Assembly (NCBI RefSeq): GCF_963675165.1
Contig: NC_087390.1
Location: 1,755,501 to 1,819,500, forward strand
Length of the DNA stretch: 64,000 nucleotides
Direction: 5' to 3'
From: Halichondria panicea
Lineage: Eukaryota > Porifera > Demospongiae > Suberitida > Halichondriidae
Positions 30,769 through 41,654 of the stretch are shown in pieces; positions within the stretch are counted from its first letter, which is position 1, and each line of letters starts with the position of its first letter. Under the pieces are notes generated by a model, which saw only the letters and a program-made list of their open reading frames with translations, searched no databases and was not told the DNA's origin. The position numbers and the translations under genes were made by a program.

Positions 30769-32328
30769 ATGAGACAAACTAACTCTGCAAACGGAGACAG
30801 TCCTCTGGTATCAAGGAATGGCTGCAAGTGCAAATACAGACTGAGATGGTTCTATTCCAAGGGAGCCTTTCTTGTTCTGGTCTGGGTTATGCTGATGACT
30901 ATATCCTGTGTATCAATGTCTCATGTGTTTAATGAGTTCCATCAACATGTAAATTTTGTAATTTTGAAATGGCTACTTGCTATCCCAATTGTATTTGGTT
31001 TGTTTGGAGCTGTTTTCTCAGGATGGCTAGCCGACGCTAAGCTGGGGAACTACAGAGTGATGAAATACAGTTTTGTGCTATTATTCTTCCTTTGTTTGTT
31101 GTCTAGTACCTTCACCTTAGTTCCTGACATTGCACAGTACGTGTATGTTGTGAGTTTTTTGGTGTGCATAGGTGGGAGTCTCTTTATAATAGCTGTGGTA
31201 GCATGCGTTGTTACCTCACTACAATTAGGCCTGGATCAGATGCCTGATGCTTCATCTTCCAATATCACTAGTTTTATTGCCTGGTTTTTATTCAGTATCT
31301 ATGCTGGTGTTTGGATCCCTGATGCTTTCGATTGGCCCATTACCATGTTTAGTAGTCGATTACCACACTGGGTTACCCAACTTTACAGTTTGCTGCCACC
31401 TTTGTGTATGAGTGTTGTTCTTATTCTTGACTTTCTTCTAGCTAAGAAATGGCTGATAATTGAGCCAAAGTCACCTCAGTCCCTCAAAACCATATACCGT
31501 GTTCTCAAGTTTGCAGCTAAGCACACAGCTCCCCTCAATCGCAGTGCTCTCACATACTGGGAGGAAGATGTCCCTTCAAGAATGGACCTGGGAAAGTCGA
31601 GATACGGTGGACCATTCACTACAGAGCAAGTTGAAGATGTGAAGACCATCCTACGTTTGTTACCCCTCTGCCTAGCGCTATGGCTTCTTGGGTGCTCACA
31701 TGAAATATTCCATCCACGATCTTATGGTAATGTTTATCCTCCTGATTGGAATTGTTATGTTTCAAAGTTTTTGTCCTTGTTCACATATCACCATTACTGG
31801 TGTGGAATGGTTTGGACTGTCTTTTATGAGTTTTTGCTATACTCAGTGATACGTAACAGGCTTCCCAGCATCCTTAGAAGAATTGGGATAATTTCTCTCT
31901 TTATCACGGCTCTCAGTATTGTGTTTCTAATTCTGGAACTATTACAAAATAATGAGGGTGATTTAGTTGCAATCAAGTATGTTACAATCGTTTTAAATTC
32001 AATTTCTCAGGGTTTGCTCACAATGTTGCTTGCTAGTACCATGATGGAGTTAGTTTGTGCTCAAGCTCCATACAACATGAGAGGATTGTTTGGAGGGTGT
32101 ATGGTGTTGGTGGTGTTATCAGCTCTTCTTATTGGCAGTTATATTCCTTCACATAACGCTAACACATTAACAATATTATATGGGGTTAGAGTAGGCATCA
32201 GTCTGCTTGGATTCATCTTGTACTGCCTCCTGGCTCGCTGGTACAAGAGGAGAGTTAGAGACGAGTACTACAATGTACACGGAGTGGTGGAGGAAGTCTA
32301 TGATCGATACTTGTCAGCTCAGCATTGA
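30769..32328 (+). CDS. POT/PTR2 (SLC15-like) transporter P9, intact
   Basis: 519 residues without interruption, from MRQTNS to YDRYLSAQH. It has the same architecture as P7: basic cytosolic N-terminus (CKCKYRLRWFYS), about twelve membrane segments, GWLADAKLGNYRVM, a loop with KSRYGGPFTTEQVEDVK, and AQAPYNMRGLFGG. Differences cluster in the extracellular loops (for instance PDAFDWPITMFSSR after TM5 and PRSYGNVYPPDWN after TM7), which could mark substrate or surface variation between copies. The last extracellular loop is longer by a few residues (SHNANTLTILYG). It is intronless and the third-largest open copy in the array by sequence completeness; no direct evidence of expression is visible. 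Confidence 0.8.
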   Translation: MRQTNSANGDSPLVSRNGCKCKYRLRWFYSKGAFLVLVWVMLMTISCVSMSHVFNEFHQHVNFVILKWLLAIPIVFGLFGAVFSGWLADAKLGNYRVMKYSFVLLFFLCLLSSTFTLVPDIAQYVYVVSFLVCIGGSLFIIAVVACVVTSLQLGLDQMPDASSSNITSFIAWFLFSIYAGVWIPDAFDWPITMFSSRLPHWVTQLYSLLPPLCMSVVLILDFLLAKKWLIIEPKSPQSLKTIYRVLKFAAKHTAPLNRSALTYWEEDVPSRMDLGKSRYGGPFTTEQVEDVKTILRLLPLCLALWLLGCSHEIFHPRSYGNVYPPDWNCYVSKFLSLFTYHHYWCGMVWTVFYEFLLYSVIRNRLPSILRRIGIISLFITALSIVFLILELLQNNEGDLVAIKYVTIVLNSISQGLLTMLLASTMMELVCAQAPYNMRGLFGGCMVLVVLSALLIGSYIPSHNANTLTILYGVRVGISLLGFILYCLLARWYKRRVRDEYYNVHGVVEEVYDRYLSAQH

Positions 32329-32330
32329 TT

Positions 32331-33238
32331 GACTACATTTATTCCGTTATACGATTTTTTGCGATATCATTGTTATTATCTTTATTTTTGTTGATCTTGC
32401 ATGTTCAGAACACTGTGTATTGGTTATAGACGTAACAATAACTGTTATTTCAACAGTCCTTACACACCTATAGTATTTATACATTCAGTTTGTCTATGCA
32501 CACCTGTACAGTTTGGGCTTGTATTAATGTGGCATGTATTTAAATCAATAATAGCAACAAAATTACATGACCATTAAAGATTTAGTGGAAAGTCGTTGGA
32601 GATCCTGCAGGCATTGCTCATTACGTGTATGTTGTGAGAGTATTCGTACATCATATGGGTGTGGTTTTTTTACGTTACATGCAGTGGGGTAGTTGTGTAT
32701 CTGTTTGTCCGCATATTCAATTCTGCATGAGTCTGCTCACCTGGATACCATATAGCGTGCGTTTACAGAATGTTAACACATTAGTTTTTAAAGTTCATAA
32801 AAGTGACAAAAGCTAAGAAATTTACTTTTTAATTGGCTACTATTATAAAGCGGTAGCTAGATAGTGTGCAGCTTTGATTCGAGGCACTTTACTACACATA
32901 CGCTATTACCCCACATGGATACCTATTTTGTTATCATGGGAAGAGACTCCAGGCTTATAATTATGCTGGCTCTATATTAATTGGATAAGATCCTCACCAA
33001 CTCTATGGCCAAGACAACGACAGCCTTGGAGCATCCTGGTCTCCTCTGGAGCGCGTGGCCCACAAGTTTCACATGTGTGATGTCTGGATTACTATTCAAA
33101 CCATCTTTGAGCCCAAAGTGCACCCTATAACCCTCCTAAAGATGATACTGTGAACCTCACTCCAGTTCCACTTCATGTTACCTTGGTGTCTTAATGTAAC
33201 AATCCAGGCCTCTTCAATTGCTGGCTCTTCTGTGATCT
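32331..33238. repeat. Segmental duplication partner of 14686-15478
   Basis: 3' flank of P9 plus about 0.6 kb of further shared sequence. The comparison with 14686-15478 is the cleanest place to read the palindromic micro-insertions, because most small indels between these two copies have that form. Confidence 0.7.
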
Positions 33239-33564
33239 AGTCCGGGGCTCCCAGTGCATGTTAACATTCTAATGGGACACATGTCTGACCATGCATCACT
33301 GCCATTTCTTAAAGCCTTGAACACAGTCCAGAGAAGATAAGATCAAGCTGTGTTAATAATAAGTCCCAAGTGTAGAAAAAAAAATTTGTAGAAATTGGAT
33401 GCACTTTTGGATGGAAGAAAAATGCCGGAAACTTTCCACACATGTGCATGCACATTCTTAGTTTTTCACACACTGATACAAATTAATAGTGTAGGAAACT
33501 TTTCTGCATTTCTTAGAATCATCACAACAAAAGTGTAGTTCCTACAATTGTCAAAAAGTGCACT
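33239..33564. other. No gene recognised
   Basis: Unique-looking sequence with an A-run near 33378 and no convincing open frame. It lies between two duplicated blocks. Confidence 0.4.
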
Positions 33565-34145
33565 TTGACTTTTATGGCTATTATTAACCCTACAAACGTC
33601 AACAGCTTACTTTTATCTTCTTTGCACTGTGTTCTTGTCACAGCATTGTCATCTGTATAGTTTCGTTTCATTGCTCTCTGTTAGTTGCTGTGGCTAGGTT
33701 TCCATTCATAATTAATATAGTCATACTATTCATTTTCGCAACACTTTTGGTTGTGAGACATAAAAACTCCGAGGGATATCATGCATGATGTAACTATTAT
33801 TGACGGTACATTCATTGTTTTGACAAAGGGAGCTTTTATAGGATAATGTACATACTGTATTATTTGCACATGCACATATTCATCATCTTTGCTATGCAAA
33901 CAGTTTGATGCTTTTTGACTTGTATTTATGAAAACTGAAACCCACTCTCACTTTTAATAAGAGCATGACTCATGACCATTTAGGGTACTAAGTAGTTGTT
34001 GCTGATTATATGAACCAGCATTTAGTTGTATCTGTGCAAGAATTAATAAGAAATACTGATATTGCTCTTAGCTATAGTACCTAGTTACAGTATAGTGTTA
34101 GCAATCATCCCTATACATGTGTGTCTATGTATGTCTGTGTCTCTT
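33565..34145. repeat. Duplicated 5' flank of transporter P10 (partner 30165-30768)
   Basis: About 580 bp shared with the region upstream of P9. It includes TGACTCATGACCATTTAGGG at 33966-33985 and the CAATCATCCCTATACATGTG segment just before the start codon. Confidence 0.65.
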
Positions 34146-35698
34146 ATGAGACAAACGAACTCTACAAACGGAGGCAGCTCTCTGGTATCAAGGAATGGCT
34201 GCAAGTGCAAGTACAGAGTGAGGTGGTTCTATTCCAAGGGAGCCTTTCTCGTTCTGGTCTGGATTATGCTGTTGACTATATCCTGTGTATCAATGTCTCA
34301 TGTGTTTTATGAGTTCCATCAACATGTCAATTTTGTAATTTCGAAATGGCTCTTTGCTATCCCAATTGTATTTGGTCTGTTCGGAGCTGTTTTCTCAGGA
34401 TGGCTAGCCGACGCTAAGCTAGGGAACTACAGAGTGATGAAAAACAGTTTTGTGCTGTTGTTCCTTTTATGTTCGCTTTCTAGTGCCTTCACCCTAGTTC
34501 CTGGAATTACTCATTACGTGTATGTTGTGAGTATCTTGTATTGCATAGGTGTGAGTCTCTTTCTAGTAGCTGTGGCAGCATGCTTCGTTACCTCACTACA
34601 ACTAGGCCTGGATCAGATGCCTGATGCTTCATCTTCCAATATAACTAGTTTTATTGCCTGGTTTGTATTCAGTATCTATGCTGGCTTTTGGATCCCTAAT
34701 GTTTCCAATTTACCCATTACTACATGTAGTAGTCGATTATCATACTGGGTTACCCAATTTTACAGTTTGCTGCCACCTTTGTGTACGAGTGTTGTTCTTA
34801 TTCTTGACTTCCTCCTAGCTAAGAAATGGCTGATAATTGAGCCAAAGTCACCTCAGTCCCTCAAAACCATCTACCGTGTTCTCAAGTTTGCTGCCAAGCA
34901 CAAAGCTCCCCTCAATCGCAGTACTCTCACATACTGGGAGGAAGACGTACCTTCAAGAATGGACCTGGGAAAGTCGAGATACGGTGGACCATTCACTACA
35001 GAGCAAGTTGAAGATGTGAAGACCATGTTTGTTACCCCTCTGCTTAACACTATGGCTTCTTGGGTGCTCACTTGCAATATTCCATCCACTAAATAATGCT
35101 AGTGTTTATCCCCAAGATTGGAAGCGTTATATTTCAAGGCTTCTGCCTTTATTCACATATCACCATTAATTTTGTGGTGTGGTATGGTTTGGACTGTCTT
35201 TTATGAGTTTGTGCTATACCCAGTGATACGTAACAAATTTCCCAGCATTCTTAGAAGAATTGGGATAATTTTTCTCTTCATCACAGCTCTCAGTATTGTG
35301 TTTCTAATTCTGGAACTACTACAAAACAATTACAGTGATTTATAGTTGCAATCAAGTATGTTACAATCATTATAAATTCAATTTCTCGGGGTTTGCTCAC
35401 AATGTTGCTTGCTAGCGCCATGCTGGAGTTAGTTTGTGCTCAAGCTCCATACAACATGAGAGGATTGTTTGGAGGGTGTATGATGTTGGTGCTATTATCA
35501 TCTCTTATTATTGGCTTCTATATTCCTTCAAACAGTACGTTAACAATATATGGGGTTAGAGTTGGCATCAGTCTGCTTGGATTAATCCTGTACTGCCTCC
35601 TGGCTCGCTGGTACAAGAGGAGAGTTAGAGACGAGGACTACAATGCACACAGAGTGGTGGAGGAGGTCTACGATCGATACTTGTCAGCTAAGCATTAA
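34146..35698 (+). pseudogene. POT/PTR2 transporter copy P10, broken late
   Basis: Open from MRQTNS through the whole first half, TM1-TM6 and the cytosolic loop to QVEDVKT, then a 5-bp deletion (CATCCTACGTTT->CATGTTT near 35026) shifts the frame. Further lesions are a 5-bp insertion in the CACCATTTGTGG motif near 35165 and a TA insertion near 35342 (GATTTAGTTG->GATTTATAGTTG). The last 100 codons are open to SAKH. An early-stop product with the first six membrane segments could still be made. Confidence 0.8.
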
Positions 35699-36593
35699 TT
35701 GACTCCCGTTACACGATTTTTTTTCGATATCATTGTTATTATCTGTGTTTTTGTTGATATTGCATGTTCACAACATTATACTGTGTATAGGTTCTAGTGC
35801 TTATATACACACCTAGTATTTATACACAGAGGTTAATTGTCAATGCACACCTTATAATTATGATCGATGGCCTATAATTATATACCTCTAATAACAAAAT
35901 GATTCGTTGACCATCATGTTTAAGAAAGATGAATGTTGGACTGTACAACTTTTTTTTTGTCTTTGCATGTGTGTGGGTGCGGCATTCAAGAATGTATGTG
36001 TATGACTGTGTTTGTAATTCTGGAACTACTCTACTAAGCATTGAGTTCCGATAACGTATATGTATTAGTTTTATATGTTTGTGTTATCTAGAGACGTAAC
36101 ACATTTAATCAACATGACAGACATGTGTAATTAGTATTAGTGGAGCGTATATACAAAATCATAATTATTTGTGTACCGTTATAATTATTACCAGGTTTTC
36201 CACTTACTGTATAGTTGGAAATTATAACTGAGCATTGGCAACAGACGTGCTCAGCACCTAAACTAAAAATGTATGTACATAAATGTAGTCATAGGTTTAC
36301 TCATAAGCAATGTGGTGAGCATTATACATAAATTATTTGGCGAATGAGACAAGTGGCGGGTGCCCTGTACTGCGTCCACCAGAAATGTCACAGAGAGCAG
36401 ACAGTTGCTAAAATCCCTGCCAATTAATGTTCCCATACGTTCATTTATTCATAATTATATAGGCTACGTCTATTTACTAACCAGGCATCTATTCGAGACC
36501 AGACGTTAATTACACTCACAAATTATTTCTGATAATTAACAAAATCTGCTAAGATACAGTCAGGTATAGTGACCATGCAACATTGTGTACTAT
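35699..36593. other. Flanks of P10 and of the deleted TRAF copy, no gene
   Basis: The left part is a transporter 3' flank; from about 36190 it is the TRAF 3' flank shared with 10445-10759 (GACAAGTGGCGGGTGCC, CTGCGTCCACCAGAAATGTC). There is a homopolymer T run near 35950. Confidence 0.5.
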
Positions 36594-37461
36594 TTAGAGA
36601 GCCTTCACTTTCATAAACAGTCTGAACTTGAGACGGTCGTCTTTGAGGTACTGGGTGTTTGTGTCAACACAGTAACCTAGGCGATCCAGGGGATAGAATT
36701 TGTGTGAGTCGCCAAAAATAGGTTGTTTTCTCTTTCAAAATGTTTGTTTCCGTTCCTGTGTAGTGTCCATGCATGGTCACCAAGCATCATTCTGTAGGAT
36801 AGCTATATACACAGTCTGTTTTGCTATCATCATGGTGTTCATACAAATGTTCCAGCAGCAGATCCTTGTAAAAATTTTGAATGAGAACCCCCACCCTTGT
36901 GCAGTAAACCCTCCACCACTCCAGTGTCAATTGATGGGCTTTGTTTGTTGTTTCGTAATTCGGTGAGAGGAAACTCTTGGCAAGAAAACCCATTTAGCAA
37001 TAACAAATCATTCTGTATCTTCACTGTGTTGGCTTCCATCGTGACCTTTAGATCATTGACCTTCAGTGTGTCAAGGTGGTTTCTAGGTTGTTGCTCTAGA
37101 TCTTGGAACTTAAGTATGGTATCGACTTTAGCATCAAGATTTTCCAATTTGGTAGCAAAATGTGCGTCCAATTGTTGAATTTTAGTATCGATGGTAATGC
37201 CTTGTCTCTGCAAGTCGACTATATTTGCTGGTCTTTCTCCTCCATTTCTCTGAAATGTGCTGTCCACAGCAGTCGGTTTGATGTGGCTCCACCAGAATCT
37301 CAATTAAGAGTAATATATAACTGGACAGTACAAGTCCTTGTCAGGTTGTTCAACAAGGTCGTAGTCAGGTTTAGTTGGCTGGGTGATCTGTTCTGGGGGT
37401 GGGTAGCAACTGGTTCTTGGTTCCTCACAGAGTTAGAACAGTCACTGTTACTGGTAGCCAT
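36594..37461 (-). pseudogene. TRAF-like copy T3, internally deleted
   Basis: It retains the ATGGCTACCAGT start, the first part of the RING (to the TDCCGQHIS region) and the coiled-coil and MATH parts, but the second half of the RING and all TRAF zinc fingers are missing. The junction is near 37243-37250. It also carries a CATG insertion at 36772-36775, a TATA insertion near 36808, a 2-bp insertion near 37222 and TTAA at 37304-37307, so no long frame survives. Confidence 0.8.
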
Positions 37462-37800
37462 AGGCTAGGCTAGTTTGTAAGCAGCCAATCTGTGGTATGT
37501 GTGTGGTTATTGTAGTGTATAGTTGGTAAACAGCACAATGATGTAGAAGTTAGGGTTATATATAGATGTGTTTGTGGATTATCTATCAAGAAAGTAGATT
37601 ACATCACTTGGATTGGTCAGTGTGCAACTTCCAAGCCCATGACAGATCATATAGGAAGTCACGTTACACTCCGCATACATCTGATGTACAGTATGCCTAC
37701 GTTTGATACTCTCTCCTCTATTATATACTTTTGGTGACGGTTGCTGTGTCCACCAGAAATGTCATAGAGAGCATAGTATAATGAAAGCACCGCGGGTGCT
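37462..37800. other. No gene recognised
   Basis: Upstream side of T3 followed by unremarkable sequence. A GTCCACCAGAAATGTCATAGAG scrap near 37749, also found in the TRAF 3' flank, shows another small duplication. Confidence 0.4.
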
Positions 37801-37875
37801 GATGCCTCGGTGGAGGTGCCAAAGCTACATAACATAAAGCTACTATAGCTAGCTTTTATACACACATTGATTAAT

Positions 37876-37920
37876 ATTCATCATGATAATTATATAAATT
37901 ATATAATTATCATGATGAAT
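37876..37920. repeat. Perfect 45-bp palindrome
   Basis: 22-bp arms around a single central A at 37898: the left arm begins ATTCATCATGATAATTAT and the right arm is its exact complement. At the corresponding place the sister element (about 22370) has a single CATGATGAA word, so the palindrome arose after the copies separated. Confidence 0.9.
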
Positions 37921-38303
37921 TTTGCTGCATGCAGAATCCAGAATCACAGGGAAACTCAAAGAGTGGGTAATGATCGACGATGGATCGACGCCAAAAGTTC
38001 AAGTCTAATGGCTGCAATCAAGTCAGCAGAGCCTTGCAGCTCTCTTCTCACTCTTGCAGCTATCAGTAGCTAGCGTTCTAGTTCAGAGCTAACTACTAAG
38101 TAGAGTAACAACACTCGGTGAACAAGTTTTGCTACGGACTTTTCTGAAAAGGCTGCAATGGCATTCCAAGTAAGCAAAACTAGGCATAACTCGAGAACGA
38201 AGCTTTATTTTGCAAATCCACAAATACCAAGCCAAGAAAACATGACTAGAAGCCTATAGAAACTCTTACTTGCACTTCATTGATCCTTGAGCAGCTGAAA
38301 CAG

Positions 38304-38306
<3 letters not shown>

Positions 38307-38352
<46 letters not shown>
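38307..38352. repeat. (AC)n microsatellite
   Basis: About 23 uninterrupted AC units inside MITE M2 copy 2; the sister copy has only a few. Confidence 0.9.
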
Positions 38353-38361
<9 letters not shown>

Positions 38362-38530
38362 ACCGTATACCTCGCTTGCGCATGCGCACCGAGGCATAAT
38401 TACTGTTGCATTCCTACCAAAATTCCCGCTATACGGTACAGCACGCTTTTAACAATTAAATTACATTTCAAGAATAGTCAAACTTCACACTAATTGCTAA
38501 GATACAGTCACGGTATAGTAACCAACATTG

Positions 38531-39853
38531 TTAAAGAGCCTTCACTTTCATAAACAGTCTGAACTTGAGACAGTCGTCTTTGAGGTACTGAGTGTTTACG
38601 TCAGCACAGTAACCTAGGCGATCCAGGGGGAAGAATTTGCCTGAGTCGCCAAAATATGTTAATTGCTTCTTCGAAATGTTTTCCGTTTCTATGTAGTGTC
38701 CATGGTCACCTCGCTGGTTGAGCATCTGTAGGATAGCTACAACTTCTGTTTTGCCAGCATCATGCTCTTTACTGACGTAGACTGACAAACGTGTTCCGGT
38801 AAACACACCGAATGAGAACCTCCACTTCTGTGCTGCAAACTCTCCACCACGCCAGTGTCCACTGGTTTGTTGTTTCGTAAACTCGGTGAGAGTGAACTCG
38901 TGGCAAGAAAACTCATTTAACAATAACAAATCATTCTGTATCTTCACTGTGTTGGCTTCCATCGTGACCTTTAGATCACTGACCTTTGTGTCAAGGTTTT
39001 TAGTTTGTCGCTCAACCTTCATATCGAGATCCTGGAACATGGTATTGACTATTGCTTGTAGATCATAAAACTTGGTATTCATTTTTTGGTCTTGTTGTTG
39101 GAATTTGGTATCAACTTTTGCATCTAATTGTTGAATCTTGGTGTCAATAATATCGCCTTGTTCCTTCACTTGTTTCTGCAAGTCAACTATTTGTTGGTCT
39201 TTCTCCTTCATTTTCTGGTGTAGCTCTCTCGTTAGTTGCAGGTTGAGGAGGGTGGCGGGCAGGAGGTGGTGTTGAACACTCTTAGTCATGTGACCACCCA
39301 GATCTCTTCGAGGAACCTTCACGTCACATCCAGCTCCAGCAAACTCGCACTCCACAAGTTGTAGGGGGCACTCCAGCAGGTGGCTATCAGCTTGGCAGCG
39401 AGGGACGGTACCGATCTCACATTGATTGGGACAAGGCAGGGGATAGTTGTCACAGCAAGCGATGTGGTCATTTGTTCCGATATCGTGGGTGGACTCAAAG
39501 TCACAATATTGGCATTTCCAGAGACGTTTTGGACAGGAGGTGGTATGGTGGTTCAGATCTCCCAGTTCCCCCGTCCACTCACACCCACTCTTCTTGTGGG
39601 GGCAGCGAACATTCAATTTGTTGATGGTGTTACGTTTGAAAAACTTGTCTTTCAGTGTTTTAAAGGGAGCGTTGTTACACATAGGACAAGGCTTGCCATC
39701 TCTGATGATCCTTTGAGCAGCTTTCTCTGAGATGTGCTGTCCACAGCAGTCGGTTTGATGTGGCTCCACCAGAATCTCAAAGGTAACTGGACAGTACAAA
39801 TCCTTGTCAAGTTGTTCAACAAAGTTGTAGTCTGTTTCAACTGGCTGGGTCAT
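38531..39853 (-). CDS. TRAF-like RING / zinc-finger / MATH protein, copy T2
   Basis: 440 residues closely related to T1. RING-like module at about 20-60 (CPVT in place of CPxC, then DCCGQHIS and CPMC), TRAF-type zinc fingers at about 83-190, a longer coiled coil at about 200-300 than in T1 (extra Q/K/D heptads around DTKFQQQDQKMNTKF), and a MATH-like domain at about 308-438 ending LKFRLFMKVKAL. The expected role is ubiquitin ligase or signalling adaptor, by family. The start used is MTQPVETDY: the leader present in T1 (MATS...EQI) is out of frame here because of an extra C in a C run plus nearby changes, and the T1-type ATG is followed by a stop. A slightly shorter N-terminus is therefore likely, with the RING preserved. 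Confidence 0.75.
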   Translation of the reverse strand: MTQPVETDYNFVEQLDKDLYCPVTFEILVEPHQTDCCGQHISEKAAQRIIRDGKPCPMCNNAPFKTLKDKFFKRNTINKLNVRCPHKKSGCEWTGELGDLNHHTTSCPKRLWKCQYCDFESTHDIGTNDHIACCDNYPLPCPNQCEIGTVPRCQADSHLLECPLQLVECEFAGAGCDVKVPRRDLGGHMTKSVQHHLLPATLLNLQLTRELHQKMKEKDQQIVDLQKQVKEQGDIIDTKIQQLDAKVDTKFQQQDQKMNTKFYDLQAIVNTMFQDLDMKVERQTKNLDTKVSDLKVTMEANTVKIQNDLLLLNEFSCHEFTLTEFTKQQTSGHWRGGEFAAQKWRFSFGVFTGTRLSVYVSKEHDAGKTEVVAILQMLNQRGDHGHYIETENISKKQLTYFGDSGKFFPLDRLGYCADVNTQYLKDDCLKFRLFMKVKAL

Positions 39854-40220
39854 GATTTGTTCTGGGGGGGTGGGTAGCAGCTGGTTCTTGGTTCCTCACT
39901 CACAGAGTTAGTAGAGTCACTGTTACTGGACAGTGATAGATCTAGCCATATTTAGGCTGGATTAGTGTTAGCAGGAAGCCACTTCCTCTATTATCTGTAG
40001 ATCTAGTGTATATGGTAAAGATAATCATTAACAATACAGTACTACTGTCCTTGTGTGTATAGAACATCTGTCCCACTGTGGCAACAAGTTAATTGTATAT
40101 CATTAGAAAGTTAAGGTGATGCTAATTAAGGTGATTTTAAATCGGTGACTTTCAAAATCACCTTAATATGCATGTATACATGCATGCAACTCTAGTTTAC
40201 ACTTTTTGCTAACAATTTCC
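39854..40220. other. Upstream side of T2, no gene
   Basis: Contains the out-of-frame remnant of the T1-type leader. A GGTGATTTTAAATCGGTGACTTTCAAAATCACC hairpin lies near 40130-40164. Nothing else is recognised. Confidence 0.45.
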
Positions 40221-40961
40221 TAGCCTCGATTCCCGGCCGCTTGAACAAGGCGGCCTGGTATACCTTGTATGCGCATGCGTGTACATTACCCCAAAAAGGG
40301 GGTAATCCGTGTATTTGTGGATACTGTCAGTAAAATAAACCGTATACTATTTGTATTCTGATTTTACAGTCCGTTACATAGAAGTATTGTGTAAAGATGA
40401 CTGAGTTCTTACGCCCTTTATTGTATCAAGCCAAGTCTCTACTTAACGACACCCTACACTGTAAGGCTACAGATGTTATAGGAAAGGCATGATGTGTTCC
40501 TGTGGGTCCCCTGATGAGGCTGTGGTAATATAGATCAGGCAAGTGTTCTGCTACTAAATCTTGCCTTTATGTTCGACAAGAAGTCATTGCTGAAGATAAA
40601 GAAGCTAATGATTACTCCTAAAAGCTTTTAATAAGCTTTAACTCGACACTCAGGAAGTTATTCACTCAAGATCTACTGATGTATTAAAGAGTCCACCACT
40701 CTTCCTAGCTGGCAGCTCTAGCTGTCTGGGAGGCTTTCTTGAACTGTCTCTTTGATAAACAGAGCTAGAAGAAGCAACACTGCTGCAGCATAATTATTCT
40801 ACTTTGATTAGTGTCTCTGAAAGCTGCATACGTATTATTCCCTTTTGTAACTTTGTCCGTTTTTTTACAATTTGTATGATGAAATTGTTGTCAATTATTT
40901 TGCGCATGCGCATACAAGGTATACCAGGCCGCCTTGTTCAAGCGGCCGGGAATCGAGGCTA
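40221..40961. mobile_element. Mutator-like MITE, 59-bp TIRs, 9-bp target duplication
   Basis: The first 59 bp (TAGCCTCGATTCCCGGCCGC ... GTATGCGCATGCG) are repeated exactly as the complement at the right end, and ACAATTTCC is duplicated directly at 40212-40220 and 40962-40970. The perfect TIRs and 9-bp duplication are typical of Mutator-like elements and indicate recent insertion. The 741-bp interior shows no transposase. Confidence 0.9.
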
Positions 40962-40970
40962 ACAATTTCC

Positions 40971-41650
40971 CCACCATCTCTGTTCTAAATGCCCTCATGC
41001 ATACTACAATAAACTATTGGATGGTACCATAACAATTAAGGCTTGCACATGCATGCAGAAACAATGTACTATTAACACTAGTTAGAGTCTATTTTATTTG
41101 TTGTTGTGTACATGTACGTGTCTGTAGTTACATAGTATATTTGTGTTGAGTTCGACTTTCATAAAGTGAGGAATACAAAAGAAAGAGGGATTGGAAACTA
41201 CTGCCCACACCTGTGTAAAAGGACTGACATCTGGTAAAGCACTCCGTGTAATTAATCGCGCTCGCAAATAATTACATGGAGAACTGCGCTATATGGTTTT
41301 GTATCCCTGGTTTCTAGCTCTCCTATCCACTAGTGATCATTCAGGGGCTGGTATAGGTATACTCAAGTCTGAGAGAAGTAAGCTTATACCGGTACCTGCA
41401 CTGACAAGCTCTAAGTTCGTTTTCTTTACTCTTGTTTCAGAGTTTAGCTTGAATTACTCTATGTCAACTTTTCTCTTTCCCTGCTGTGAAGTCAAAACAG
41501 CAAAAGACATTGCTTGACTTGGTTATTATGTATCTAAGTGCTACATAGAATGGCTTCATGCTATATGGATAAGCTGTACTGTACTATACAAGTATGTTCA
41601 TAAACGTTTGCAGTATACATGTATATATAGTCCTTTAAACTGCTTTTTGT
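40971..41650. other. No gene recognised
   Basis: AT-rich sequence with short unconserved frames; nothing repeated elsewhere in the window was noticed. Confidence 0.4.
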
Positions 41651-41654
41651 GGGG

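Larger units (their letters stand above)
37801..38395. mobile_element. MITE family M2, copy 2, with palindrome and AC repeat
   Basis: Same ends as 22309-22790 (GATGCCTCGGTG ... CACCGAGGCATA). It is about 110 bp longer, because of a perfect 45-bp palindrome at 37876-37920 and because a short CACACA run has expanded to an AC tract at 38307-38352. Confidence 0.75.

Noticed and set aside
34871-35089. Antisense frame in the transporter loop (also at 54155-54382)
   Set aside because: It is a shadow of the same conserved segment on the other strand; no independent evidence.
38307-38352. AC repeat as a Z-DNA or regulatory element
   Set aside because: The repeat is a simple expansion within a MITE; nothing else supports a function.
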